Virus record (IMG/VR): IMGVR_UViG_3300047472_000237
Span: 1 to 64,000 of that record
Strand: one strand, 5' to 3'
From: a virus
Length of the DNA: 64,000 nucleotides
The position numbers and the translations under genes were made by a program. Shown here piece after piece: positions 14,449-22,993 of this stretch (its first letter is position 1; each line of letters begins with the position of its first letter). The notes beneath the pieces are model-generated. The model searched no databases, was not told where the DNA came from, and was given only the letters and a program-made list of their open reading frames with translations.

Positions 14449-14749
14449 TCGCTCATCCAAGATCTCTGCTAAAACTGTCGGCGACTGCACGGTCACCGAG
14501 CTCATGGACGCCCTGACCGCGCGGTGTCCCGCTTGCGTGATCGCCCTCCAGCGGCCGGAGGACGGCAACGAGGTCTCGACGATTACGCTCCTGGAAGGCA
14601 ACCGAGCCACCAACCTGGGCCTCGCCACGCTGCTCCAGACTATGGCGAAGAAGAAACTGGTGGAAGCCGCGACCCCGACGGTCGACGACCAGCCCGACGA
14701 CCTCAGCGGTCAGGACCAAGACGATGACGACGCCAGCGAACCCGGATAA
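14429..14749 (+). CDS. Hypothetical protein
   Basis: 106 residues overlapping the zinc-ribbon gene. A helical domain (VTELMDALTARCPACVIAL...) is followed by an acidic Gln/Asp-rich tail. Unrecognised. Confidence 0.6.
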   Translation: MPHTNRNRSSKISAKTVGDCTVTELMDALTARCPACVIALQRPEDGNEVSTITLLEGNRATNLGLATLLQTMAKKKLVEAATPTVDDQPDDLSGQDQDDDDASEPG

Positions 14750-15041
14750 GGAATCCGAGAAACAAGCCAAAGCGGCTGCCCGCCGCCCTGTGCTCGAGCG
14801 GATGGTCGAAAGACTCCGCTCGAGCCGCCGCATTCGGGACAAGGGTCAACGCGAGCCGAATTGGTTGATGGAAGAGACAGATCTCCTTGCCCCGCTGGTG
14901 ATAAACCTCCAGAATAGAACCATGGGACTCACCCAGGCGGTCAACGCGGCCAAGCCGCACCTGCCCCGGCGGTCCATTTTCGCGATTCGGCAGCGGCTGA
15001 TTATCCTGAGGAAGAATGCCCAGCGTCCAAACAACAGCTAA
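14724..15041 (+). CDS. Basic helical protein, possible DNA binder
   Basis: 105 residues. Residues about 45-100 (NWLMEETDLLAPLVINLQNRTMGLTQAVNAAKPHLPRRS split over three helices) look like a Myb/SANT-like or HTH tri-helical domain. It overlaps both neighbours, the second being the large terminase, so it is co-translated with packaging genes. Confidence 0.6.
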   Translation: MTTPANPDKESEKQAKAAARRPVLERMVERLRSSRRIRDKGQREPNWLMEETDLLAPLVINLQNRTMGLTQAVNAAKPHLPRRSIFAIRQRLIILRKNAQRPNNS

Positions 15042-16542
15042 CGGCGTCGTGTGGAAAGAGCAGAACGGCTCGCTCATGCCGTTCATCGACGGCAAGAACG
15101 TGACGTGGGCTCCGCAGCCTGGCTCTCAGGCCGCCTTCCTCGAATGCCCCGCGTACGAAGTGCTCTACGAAGGGACGCGCGGCCCCGGCAAGACGGACGC
15201 CCTCCTCATGGACTTCGCGCAGCACGTCGGGCACGGCTACGGCCCCGACTGGCGCGGCGTCCTCTTTCGACAAACCTTCCCAGAACTCTCCGACGTCATC
15301 CAGAAGTCGAAGAAGTGGTTCAAGCTCATCTGGCCGAAGGCCGAGTTCAACGAAGCCAAGACCATGTGGACGTTCCCCGAGGGGGAGCAACTCATGTTCC
15401 GTCAGTTCCGTGTCGAAGACGACTATTGGTCGTATCACGGCCACGCGTACCCCTGGATCGCGTGGGAAGAATTGACGACGTGGGCCGACGCGAAGTGTTA
15501 CAAGGTGATGATGTCCTGTTCGCGTTCGACGCGGCCAGGCATGCCGCGTAAGTACCGCGCCACCACGAACCCGTACGGCGTCGGACACAACTGGGTCAAG
15601 ACCCGCTTCGGCCTTCCGTGCCCGCCCGGCAAGATCTTCGGCAAGCTGGTCATCGAGAAGGACGACCAGGGCAACACCCTGCCCGAACGCATGGCGATCA
15701 AGGGCCACATCAGCGAGAACAAGATTCTGTTGCACGCGGATCCGGGGTACATCCAACGTATCCGTGGTGCCGCGCGCAACGAGTCGGAGCTCGCGGCCTG
15801 GCTCGACGGCTCGTGGGACATCGTGGCCGGCGGCATGTTCGACGACGCGTGGCAGCCGAAGTACCACGTGCTGCCTGACCTGAACGCGAACATGATCCCG
15901 CGCGGCTGGAAGATCGTCCGCAGCTACGATCACGGCCAGTCGAAGCCGTTCTCGTATGGTCTGTGGGCCGTCAGCAACGGGGAGCCGATCACGCTGAGCT
16001 TCAGCGGCACCAACCGCAAGCAGATCATCGGCGCGATCAAGGGCGACGCCATCCGCATCTTCGAGTGGTACGGCTTCAACGGAGTGCCCAACGAGGGCAA
16101 ACGTCTCACTGCAATCGAGATCGCCCAGGGCATTCTCGAGCGAGAACGAGACTGGGGTCTGGTCGGCCGCGTCAGAATGGGCGTCGCCGACTCGGCCATC
16201 TTCACCGACTACGAACCCGGCCACTCGGTCGCCGGCGACATGGCTCGGATGGGAGTTCGATGGTATCCGGCTGACAAGGGCGCTGGCAGCCGCGCCCAAG
16301 GCTGGATGCAATGCCGAACGTGGCTCAAAAACTCTTGTCCGCCAGCTGGTGGTGTGCGAGAGTTCCCAGGGCTATTCGTGTGTGCCCGTTGCGACCAGTT
16401 CTTGCGGACGTTCCCGGTTCTGCCTCGCGACTCGAAGAATCTCGACGATGTCGATACGGACGCCGAAGACCACATCGGCGACGAGGTTCGATACTTCCTC
16501 CGCCGCGAGCGGATGGAAATGACCAAGTCCAAGTTCAAATGA
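15016..16542 (+). CDS. terL: Terminase large subunit
   Basis: 508 residues, normal family length. The ATPase domain shows a Walker A variant YEGTRGPGKTDALL (about residues 51-64) and Walker B YPWIAWEEL (about 140-148), with the glutamate in place. The C-terminal nuclease has VRSYDHGQ (first metal aspartate, about residue 305), GVADSAIF (about 395) and a terminal DDVDTDAEDHIGDEVRY. It translocates DNA into the prohead and makes the cuts. It overlaps the preceding basic protein by 26 nt, and its stop overlaps the HNH gene start. Confidence 0.92.
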   Translation: MPSVQTTANGVVWKEQNGSLMPFIDGKNVTWAPQPGSQAAFLECPAYEVLYEGTRGPGKTDALLMDFAQHVGHGYGPDWRGVLFRQTFPELSDVIQKSKKWFKLIWPKAEFNEAKTMWTFPEGEQLMFRQFRVEDDYWSYHGHAYPWIAWEELTTWADAKCYKVMMSCSRSTRPGMPRKYRATTNPYGVGHNWVKTRFGLPCPPGKIFGKLVIEKDDQGNTLPERMAIKGHISENKILLHADPGYIQRIRGAARNESELAAWLDGSWDIVAGGMFDDAWQPKYHVLPDLNANMIPRGWKIVRSYDHGQSKPFSYGLWAVSNGEPITLSFSGTNRKQIIGAIKGDAIRIFEWYGFNGVPNEGKRLTAIEIAQGILERERDWGLVGRVRMGVADSAIFTDYEPGHSVAGDMARMGVRWYPADKGAGSRAQGWMQCRTWLKNSCPPAGGVREFPGLFVCARCDQFLRTFPVLPRDSKNLDDVDTDAEDHIGDEVRYFLRRERMEMTKSKFK

Positions 16543-16985
16543 AGACGAAGATCTGCTCTCACGGAGAATGCCAGCTGGCCGGAAGGCACCAGCCGCTGGA
16601 GTCATTCTCCTTGCAGGCTCGCTCAAGAGACGGACGGAGCTCCAACTGCAAGGGGTGCGTCGCTCGAGAAAGAGACAAACCCGAGAACATTCGAAGGATG
16701 CTCTGGCTCATGGCCCGGCTCCGCGCGAAGAAGCGAGGAGTCCCGTTCTCCATCAAGGTTGATGAGATTGTGATCCCCGAGAGATGCCCGGCGCTGGGAA
16801 TCAAGCTCAGCCGGGGACGCCGCTCGCCGATGGGTCACTCCCCGTCGCTCGACCGCATTGTGCCTTCCCTGGGCTACGTCACAGGGAACATCATCGTGGT
16901 GAGCATGAAGGCCAACCTGATCAAGCAGGATGCGAACCCGGCGGAACTCATGAGAGTCGCGAAGTTCTACGCCAAGCTGAAATGA
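16539..16985 (+). CDS. HNH/endonuclease VII-like protein
   Basis: 148 residues. The N terminus has cysteines spaced as a zinc knuckle (C-HGEC ... SNCKGC), and the C-terminal half has the pattern CPALGIKL ... SLDRIVPSLGYVTGNIIVVS ... AN.IK typical of phage His-Me finger (HNH) proteins. These are often free-standing homing endonucleases. It sits between large terminase and portal, a frequent insertion point, with ATGA overlaps that keep it in the operon. Confidence 0.75.
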   Translation: MKTKICSHGECQLAGRHQPLESFSLQARSRDGRSSNCKGCVARERDKPENIRRMLWLMARLRAKKRGVPFSIKVDEIVIPERCPALGIKLSRGRRSPMGHSPSLDRIVPSLGYVTGNIIVVSMKANLIKQDANPAELMRVAKFYAKLK

Positions 16986-17023
16986 TACAGTCGCCGGTGA
17001 AGACCGGCACTATCATTTACGCT

Positions 17024-18532
17024 ATGGCAAAAGACAAGGGACCAGCGACAACGTCGGCCGCGTACGAAGCGATGCTGCCGATGTGGACAAAGATCCAGAC
17101 GCTCCTGGATGGCACTGACTCCATGCGCGCGGCGGGCACGGAGTACCTGCCGCAGCATCCGGAGGAGAGTGACGACGCATACAGCGAACGTCTCGCGAAG
17201 GCCACGCTCCTCAACATGCTGAAGATGACCCTCGACTCGTGGGTCGGCAAGCCGTTCAGCGCTCCCATCAAGTTCGGCGATGACATCCCGAAGGAGCTCA
17301 TCGACCTCACGGCCAACATCGACCTCCAGGGCAACGATCTCAACGTCTTTGGTCGCAACTGGTTCCGTGACGGCGTCGGCAAGGCGTTCAGTCACGTGCT
17401 GGTCGAGTTTCCCCGGCCGCAGCCGCGTGCTGACGGGCAGCCCCGCACGCTCGAGGACGACCGCCGCGACAAGCTGCGTCCGTACTGGGTGCACATCCGG
17501 CCGGAGAACGTCCTGTTCGCCAGCCGCGAGTTTCGCAATGGTGTCGAGCACGTGACCAGCGTCCGCATCCTCGAGCACCACACGACCCTGCAAGGCTTCG
17601 AGGAAGTCACCGTCTGCCGCATCCGCGAGATCACCCCCGGCTACGTCAAGATCTACGAAGAGATCAAGGACAAGAAGACGAAGAAGGTGGTCTGGAAGGT
17701 GGTCGACGAGTACCCGTACGACCTGCCGTACATCCCGCTCGTGACGTTCTACGCTGACCGCGAGGACTTCATGCGGGGCACCCCGCCGCTCAACGACCTG
17801 GCCGACCTGAACGTGTCCCACTGGCAGGGCCGCGCCGACCAGACCAGCGTGCTGACCGTCGCCCGCTTCCCGATCCTCGCCGTCAGCGGCGCGGTCACGG
17901 ACGACAAGATGGTCGTCGGCCCCAACGCGTGGCTTCACTGTCCCGACGCGGCCGGCCGGTTCTACTACGTCGAGCACTCCGGCAAGGCGATCAACGCCGG
18001 CCGCACCGACCTCATGGACCTCGAGGAGACCATGGCCGAGTACGGGGCGACCTTCCTCAAGAAGCGTCCCGGCGGTGCCAGCGCGACCGCTCGTGCCCTC
18101 GACACGGCGGAGACGACCTCGCCGCTCCAGGACATGGCGATCCGCTTCCAGTCGGCCCTGGCCCGCGCCATGCAGTTCACCGCTGACTGGCTCAAGATCA
18201 AGGCGGAAGTCGGCACGTGGTCGGTCAACCTCGACTTCGGCATCGACGCGTCGGATGCTCCCCACCTCACGAGCCTCAGCGAGGCCCGCAAGAACAAGGA
18301 CATCAGCCGGACGCGTTACACCAAGGAGCTCCAACGTATGGGAGTTCTGGACGAGGACTACGACTCGGAAGCCGACCTCAAGCTGCTGGATGCGGAAGCC
18401 GCCAAGGCCCTGGTCGAGCAGAAGGCTCAGCTGGAGCTCCAGGCGTCCATGGCACCCAAGCCGGCCCCCGGCGCGCCGGGCGACCCGCCGCAGCCTGGGC
18501 CGAAGCCGCCCGTGGAAAAGAAATCCGAGTGA
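17024..18532 (+). CDS. Portal protein (DUF4055-like)
   Basis: 502 residues. The order after the terminase, the length and motifs such as DSWVGKPFSAPI, YWVHIRPENVLFA, DLPYIPLVTFYADR and DLADLNVSHWQGRADQ fit the DUF4055 portal family, the dodecameric ring at the capsid vertex through which DNA passes. The C-terminal about 40 residues are Pro/Ala/Lys-rich and probably disordered. ATG 17024 follows TATCAT by 7 nt; an in-frame ATG at 16982 overlapping the HNH stop is the alternative and would add 14 residues. Confidence 0.85.
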   Translation: MAKDKGPATTSAAYEAMLPMWTKIQTLLDGTDSMRAAGTEYLPQHPEESDDAYSERLAKATLLNMLKMTLDSWVGKPFSAPIKFGDDIPKELIDLTANIDLQGNDLNVFGRNWFRDGVGKAFSHVLVEFPRPQPRADGQPRTLEDDRRDKLRPYWVHIRPENVLFASREFRNGVEHVTSVRILEHHTTLQGFEEVTVCRIREITPGYVKIYEEIKDKKTKKVVWKVVDEYPYDLPYIPLVTFYADREDFMRGTPPLNDLADLNVSHWQGRADQTSVLTVARFPILAVSGAVTDDKMVVGPNAWLHCPDAAGRFYYVEHSGKAINAGRTDLMDLEETMAEYGATFLKKRPGGASATARALDTAETTSPLQDMAIRFQSALARAMQFTADWLKIKAEVGTWSVNLDFGIDASDAPHLTSLSEARKNKDISRTRYTKELQRMGVLDEDYDSEADLKLLDAEAAKALVEQKAQLELQASMAPKPAPGAPGDPPQPGPKPPVEKKSE

Positions 18533-18534
18533 CG

Positions 18535-18564
18535 TTGTTGTCTTTCACTCGGCACTGCTATCGT
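18535..18564 (+). promoter_or_regulatory. Possible promoter before the capsid genes
   Basis: TTGTTG/TTGTCT (18535-18543) and TATCGT (18559-18564), spacing 15-18 nt depending on the -35 chosen. Weaker than the others. Confidence 0.35.
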
Positions 18565-18682
18565 TTGGTCCGCAAGGCAGCCGGCCCTCCTGTATCACGC
18601 GTCGCATGACGCCGGGAAGGGCCAACTGGAGCGTGATGCTCACAGAGTTCGAATCACAGCGTGATGCTGTGGGAAGGTCAGC

Positions 18683-19477
18683 ATGGAGTTCGATTTCGCC
18701 AAGAACACGTCGGTCACCGACGTGAACACGATCCCCTCCGATTTCCGCGGTCTCTACAAACAGGACGGCGACAAGTACGTTCTGGACAACGAGCACGTGG
18801 GCGTCAAGAGCGCCGTGTCCGCGATCACCGGCCTGAACAACGCACTCCGCGCCGCCCGCGCCGAGGCGAAGAACAAGACCACCGGCCCCGACCTCACGCC
18901 GCTGAAGGAATGGGGCGACACCCCCGAGGCCATCCTCGCGAAGTTCAACGAAACCAAGACCGGCCTGGAAGGGCAGATCAAGGGCGTGAACATCGAGAAG
19001 ATCAAGGAAGACCTCGCCAAGGAACACAGCGGCACCCACACCAAGCTCACCAAGCGCGCCGAGGCCCTCCAAGGCCAGCTGCACAAGCTGCTCGTGTCCG
19101 GCGAGGCGACCACCGCCATCAGCGGACTCAAGGGCGACGTCGAACTGCTCATGCCGTTTGTCGCTCAGCAGGTCAAGGTCGCCGAGAGCAAGGACGGCGA
19201 GTTCCTCGTGCACGTCGTCGACCAGGCCGGCGACATCCGCTACAGCGGCGTGACCGGCGCTCCCATGAGCATCAAGGAGCTCGTGGCTGAGATGAAGGCC
19301 AACGAACGCTACGGCAAGCTGTTCGCCAGCGAAGCCGCCAACGGTGGTGGTGCCGACGCGGGTGCGTCGAACAAGGCCCCGAACGCCGCGCAGCGCCAGG
19401 CCGCCGCCAAGGGTGACATGTCCGCCATGGACAAGATCCGTGCCGGTCTCACCAAGAAGGGCAATCTCTCCTCGTAA
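18683..19477 (+). CDS. Putative scaffold protein
   Basis: 264 residues, highly helical with coiled-coil character (about residues 45-125: KEWGDTPEAILAKFNETKTGLEGQ, then alternating Glu/Lys). The position between portal and major capsid and the Ala/Gly/Lys-rich C terminus are typical of HK97-type scaffolding proteins that organise the prohead and are then removed. No protease gene is recognised next to it. GGAAGG precedes the ATG. Confidence 0.7.
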   Translation: MEFDFAKNTSVTDVNTIPSDFRGLYKQDGDKYVLDNEHVGVKSAVSAITGLNNALRAARAEAKNKTTGPDLTPLKEWGDTPEAILAKFNETKTGLEGQIKGVNIEKIKEDLAKEHSGTHTKLTKRAEALQGQLHKLLVSGEATTAISGLKGDVELLMPFVAQQVKVAESKDGEFLVHVVDQAGDIRYSGVTGAPMSIKELVAEMKANERYGKLFASEAANGGGADAGASNKAPNAAQRQAAAKGDMSAMDKIRAGLTKKGNLSS

Positions 19478-19505
19478 ACACGAGACGAGATCCCGGTTCC
19501 AAGAA

Positions 19506-19545
19506 AAATCACCCCCGGCACTTGTAAGTGCCGGGGGTGATTTGC
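19506..19545. terminator. Strong (probably bidirectional) terminator
   Basis: A perfect stem of about 17 bp: arm 19506-19523 (AATCACCCCCGGCACTT core) and its complement 19526-19543, flanked by A-rich and T-rich sequence. It insulates the major capsid gene. Confidence 0.85.
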
Positions 19546-19677
19546 TATCGTTCACCGATTCACCTGACGACGATGTGTCGACAGGCAAAGATGCAGCCCT
19601 CAGGGTGATCCTGTTCGGGGCGGCGAAGAAGCTGCAACCGAACACACATTCGCCCCAGAAGGGCGGGAGAAGAAGCA

Positions 19678-20601
19678 ATGGCCTCCGTTACCCTCGCTGA
19701 AAGCGCCAAGCTCGCTCAGAACGATCTGATCGCTGGCGTCATCGAAAACGTCATCACCGTCAACAAGATGTTCGGCGTCCTGCCGTTCGACGGCATCGAC
19801 GGCAACGCGCTGGCCTACAACCGCGAGAACGTCCTCGGCGACGTTCAGGTCGCTGGTGTCGGCGACGCGGTGACCGCCAAGGCGGCTGCGACCTTCACGC
19901 AGGTCACGAGCTCCCTCACCACGATCATCGGCGATGCTGAGGTCAACGGCCTCATCCAGGCGACCCGCTCCGGCGACGGCAACGACCAGACCGCGATCCA
20001 GATCGCGTCGAAGTCGAAGTCGGCCGGCCGTAAGTACCAGGACATGCTGATCAACGGCGACGGCACCAGCAACACCTTCGCCGGTCTCCGCACCCTGTGT
20101 GCGAACGGCCAGAAGATCCCGGCGGTCGACGCGAACGGTGACAACCTCAGCTTCACCCTGCTCGACAACCTGATGGACACGGTCACGGACAAGGACGGTG
20201 CGGTCGACTACTTCGCGATGCACGCCCGTACCATCCGCAGCTACATGGTCCTGCTCCGCGCCCTCGGCGGTGCCAGCATCAGCGAGACGGTCACGCTGCC
20301 CAACGGCGAGCAGGTGCCCGCCTACCGTGGCGTCCCGATCTTCCGCAACGACTATATCCCGATCAACCTCACGACTGGTGCCAACAGCACCACGACCGTG
20401 GTCATCGCGGGTACGCTCGACGACGGCTCGCGTCAGCACGGTATCGCCGGCCTCACCGCCGAGAAGCAGGCCGGTCTGCACGTGGTCGACGTCGGTGAGA
20501 AGGAAGACGCCGACGAGCACATCTGGCGTGTCAAGTGGTACGCCGGCCTGGCCCTGTTCAGCGAGAAGGGCCTCGCGATGGCCACGGGCATCGAGGACTA
20601 A
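19678..20601 (+). CDS. Major capsid protein
   Basis: 307 residues with the layout of HK97-fold capsid proteins: N-terminal LAESAKLAQNDLIAGVIENVI, a spine-helix region, YQDMLINGDGTSNTFAGLRTL (about residues 118-140), and the C-terminal VPAYRGVPIFRNDYIP and VKWYAGLALFSEKGLAMATGI. It builds the icosahedral shell. It is flanked by two strong hairpins (19506 and 20633), consistent with a dedicated highly expressed transcript. GGGAGAAGAAG precedes the ATG. Confidence 0.85.
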   Translation: MASVTLAESAKLAQNDLIAGVIENVITVNKMFGVLPFDGIDGNALAYNRENVLGDVQVAGVGDAVTAKAAATFTQVTSSLTTIIGDAEVNGLIQATRSGDGNDQTAIQIASKSKSAGRKYQDMLINGDGTSNTFAGLRTLCANGQKIPAVDANGDNLSFTLLDNLMDTVTDKDGAVDYFAMHARTIRSYMVLLRALGGASISETVTLPNGEQVPAYRGVPIFRNDYIPINLTTGANSTTTVVIAGTLDDGSRQHGIAGLTAEKQAGLHVVDVGEKEDADEHIWRVKWYAGLALFSEKGLAMATGIED

Positions 20602-20632
20602 TCCTCGACGTGACGAGTGAAACCTGAACCAT

Positions 20633-20667
20633 GGACGGCCGGGGTCGTATAACGGCCCCGGCCGTCC
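20633..20667. terminator. Strong hairpin after the major capsid gene
   Basis: GGACGGCCGGGG (20633-20644) pairs perfectly with CCCCGGCCGTCC (20656-20667). No long T-run follows, so it may also protect the 3' end of the capsid mRNA. Confidence 0.7.
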
Positions 20668-20685
20668 GTCCAACTGGAGATCGCA

Positions 20686-21252
20686 ATGGCCTTGTTCAAA
20701 GTCGAATCCGCGCCGGGAGCTCCGGTTCCCCGCTTCAACGGCATCGATGCGTATGTCGTGCAGGCGAACAACTCGACGGAGGCCAAGGCACTCGCGAAGG
20801 GTGCCGTCAACGGCGACTCCGACGCCGTGTGGGACGCCGCTACCGTGACCGACCTCTCCACCGCTGGGCCTGTCGCCCTGACCGGCTGGGTGTTCGCGAT
20901 CGGTATCAACACCGCCTCGCCCATCGCCGTATCGGTGACCGGCGACTCGGACGACACGCTCGACGACGTCGGTGCCAAGCTGGTGACCGCGCTCAACGCG
21001 ACGGTGATCAACGCGGCGGCCTACAACACCGGCACGAACGTGCTGACCGTTGCGGCCGTTGCGGACGGTATCGGTGACAAGACCGTGACCATCACCGTCA
21101 CCCCTCCGGAAGGCGTCTACGCCACCGGCGGCTTCGTCCAGGGCAACCTGGTGGCGAGCAAGACGGACGGCGGCATCGCGGCGGCCGATCTGCGTGTGAC
21201 CTTCTCGACTTCGTGGGTGGTTCCCGGCCGGCTCACCGGCTACAAGCAGTAA
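20686..21252 (+). CDS. Putative structural (head decoration/fibre-like) protein
   Basis: 188 residues, almost entirely beta-rich with Ala/Thr/Val/Asp repeats such as LVTALNATVINAAAYNTGTN VLTV split by turns. It follows the capsid gene, so a capsid-decorating or virion surface role is likely from position and composition; no family match is claimed. Confidence 0.6.
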   Translation: MALFKVESAPGAPVPRFNGIDAYVVQANNSTEAKALAKGAVNGDSDAVWDAATVTDLSTAGPVALTGWVFAIGINTASPIAVSVTGDSDDTLDDVGAKLVTALNATVINAAAYNTGTNVLTVAAVADGIGDKTVTITVTPPEGVYATGGFVQGNLVASKTDGGIAAADLRVTFSTSWVVPGRLTGYKQ

Positions 21253-21261
21253 AGGTTCCCC

Positions 21262-21462
21262 ATGGCCAGCTTCAAGTTTGTCAGGCAGAACTCCGGCAAT
21301 GCCAATCGGCAGTACGGCGTTCACTTCGACCGGCTCGGTGCTGGCCTTGGCCGCCGCAAGCAACGGACGGCAGCGGACATGACCGAGATCAAAGCGGGTG
21401 CTCCCCGCGTGTACCCCACCGGGACGGACAGGAAGTCCCCTGTCCTCCCCGGCGGCCGATAA
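21262..21462 (+). CDS. Small basic virion-region protein
   Basis: 66 residues, basic and Gly/Arg-rich. AAAGG lies about 7 nt before the ATG. Unrecognised; it lies between the decoration-like protein and the connector. Confidence 0.55.
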   Translation: MASFKFVRQNSGNANRQYGVHFDRLGAGLGRRKQRTAADMTEIKAGAPRVYPTGTDRKSPVLPGGR

Positions 21463-21477
21463 GCCCAGGAGGTCAGC

Positions 21478-22128
21478 GTGGCGTTTGTCCCCGAAACTGG
21501 TGAGGGTCTCGAAACCGCGAACGCCTACATCGACGTGGCCTTCGCGGATTCGTACCATGCCGACCGGGGGCACATCTCTTGGGACGCCCTGGGCCTGAGC
21601 GATCCCCCGGCCATCCTCGCCAAGAAGCAACAGTGCATCGTCCGCGCCACCGACTACGTCAACAAGCGGTTCGGCCGCCGGTTCCGAGGCGTCAAGCAGA
21701 ACCGCCGCCAGGCCCTTGAGTGGCCCCGGATGAACGCATACGACAACGACGGCTACAGCCTCGCGGACATCGATGAGATCCCGCGTGCCCTTCAGGCCGC
21801 CATCGCCGAGTACGCCCTCCGCGCCGCACTCGTCGGCGAGCTCGCACCTGACCCCATCCCCGTGGTTCCCCGCCAAGACCTTGGCGTCGAGGAGCCGACC
21901 GTCGAGACGACGTATGCCGGCGGCCAGGTCAGCCGCGTGTCCGAGAAGGTCGACGTCATCGAGGAGACCGTGTCGTACATGACGCCGATCCAGATGGCGA
22001 GCGTCGGCCGGAACAAGACCATCCTGAGCACCCTGGTGTCGGATGCCATGATCCCCGAGTACCCGGCGGCAGACATGCTGCTGGAGGAACTCCTGACCTC
22101 CCAACGGCGAACCGTCGCGCGAGGATAA
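21478..22128 (+). CDS. Head-tail connector (DnaT-like family)
   Basis: 216 residues from GTG 21478, with a textbook AGGAGG at 21468-21473. The first 130 residues match the phage protein family named after DnaT (ANAYIDVAFADSYHADRG, RATDYVNKRFGRRF, LEWPRMNAYDNDGYSLADIDEIPRAL, IAEYALRAAL), which in siphophages is a connector/adaptor below the portal. The C-terminal third is specific to this phage. Confidence 0.75.
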   Translation: MAFVPETGEGLETANAYIDVAFADSYHADRGHISWDALGLSDPPAILAKKQQCIVRATDYVNKRFGRRFRGVKQNRRQALEWPRMNAYDNDGYSLADIDEIPRALQAAIAEYALRAALVGELAPDPIPVVPRQDLGVEEPTVETTYAGGQVSRVSEKVDVIEETVSYMTPIQMASVGRNKTILSTLVSDAMIPEYPAADMLLEELLTSQRRTVARG

Positions 22129-22131
22129 GAC

Positions 22132-22530
22132 ATGGCGAACTACACCAAGCTGGCGGCCACCGCCAAGCGGCTCATCGAGAAGAACGGGGCGGCCGTAACG
22201 CTCCGCCGCCCGCCCACGGAGCAGGCCGTCCTGAACGCCTCGCAGCCCTGGAGGGGCAACGACCCGGCCGCCGCCGCCAACGCCGGTGGGCAGGTCGAGC
22301 AAGCCGCCAAGGCGGTCCTGCTCGACTGGAAACTGGCCGACGGCTCAGCGGACACGACGCGCCGGGGCATGAAGCGGGCGCTGGTCGCCGCGAACTCCGT
22401 GCCCGGAGTGGACCTGGCCGATTACACCGCTTTGGTGGACCCGGCCGGCACTGTGTGGAAGATCGATGGCGTCAACCCGCTCGCCCCAGGGGGAATCACG
22501 CTGCTGTTCGAACTCACGTTGAAGAAGTAA
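22132..22530 (+). CDS. Head closure protein (putative)
   Basis: 132 residues. Beta-rich, with a C-terminal VWKIDGVNPLAPGGITLLFELTLKK similar in layout to head-completion proteins of the SPP1 gp16 type. The assignment rests mainly on position between connector and tail terminator. Confidence 0.6.
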   Translation: MANYTKLAATAKRLIEKNGAAVTLRRPPTEQAVLNASQPWRGNDPAAAANAGGQVEQAAKAVLLDWKLADGSADTTRRGMKRALVAANSVPGVDLADYTALVDPAGTVWKIDGVNPLAPGGITLLFELTLKK

Positions 22531-22531
22531 A

Positions 22532-22978
22532 ATGCCAGCAACCACTCGACAAGCTCGCGACCAGATGAACGCCCTGTTCAAGGTGGCGGTCGACGCCAAC
22601 ACTGCTCACCCGCAGATGGTCGGCTTCGTCACCATCTGGGACGGAGTCGACAAGCAGCCGGCTCCCCCGAACTCGCCCACGCCCTGGGCACGAGTCGCGA
22701 TTCGCCACAACTCCGGCGGACAGAAAAGTCTTGCCAACGATCGGGGGAAGAAGCGGTTCACCCGTACCGGCTTCGTCGTCATCCAGCTTTTCACCAACCC
22801 GAACGACGGCCTGGTGTCCAACGACGAAATCACTGCTATACTTCTCAGCGCGTACGAAGGGAAGACGACGTCAGGTGGCGTCTTCTTCCGCAACGTCCGC
22901 TCTCAGGAAGTCGGCCAGGACGGTGCCTGGTATCAGACGAATGTCTTCGCAGACTTCGAGTACGAACAGATCAAGTAA
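22532..22978 (+). CDS. Tail terminator protein (putative)
   Basis: 148 residues with strands and helices in the order seen in lambda gpU-type proteins (WARVAIRHNSGGQ, FTRTGFVVIQLFTNP, VFFRNVRSQEVG, WYQTNVFADFEYEQI). These cap the tail tube and join it to the head. Position directly before the tail tube gene supports this. Confidence 0.7.
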   Translation: MPATTRQARDQMNALFKVAVDANTAHPQMVGFVTIWDGVDKQPAPPNSPTPWARVAIRHNSGGQKSLANDRGKKRFTRTGFVVIQLFTNPNDGLVSNDEITAILLSAYEGKTTSGGVFFRNVRSQEVGQDGAWYQTNVFADFEYEQIK

Positions 22979-22993
22979 CTGGAGAACGATCCG

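Noticed and set aside
19600-22302. A 900-codon open frame on the minus strand opposite the capsid and connector genes
   Set aside because: It mirrors the GC-rich third positions of well-supported + strand genes, has no promoter or ribosome site, and its product looks like Arg/Val/Asp-rich shadow sequence.
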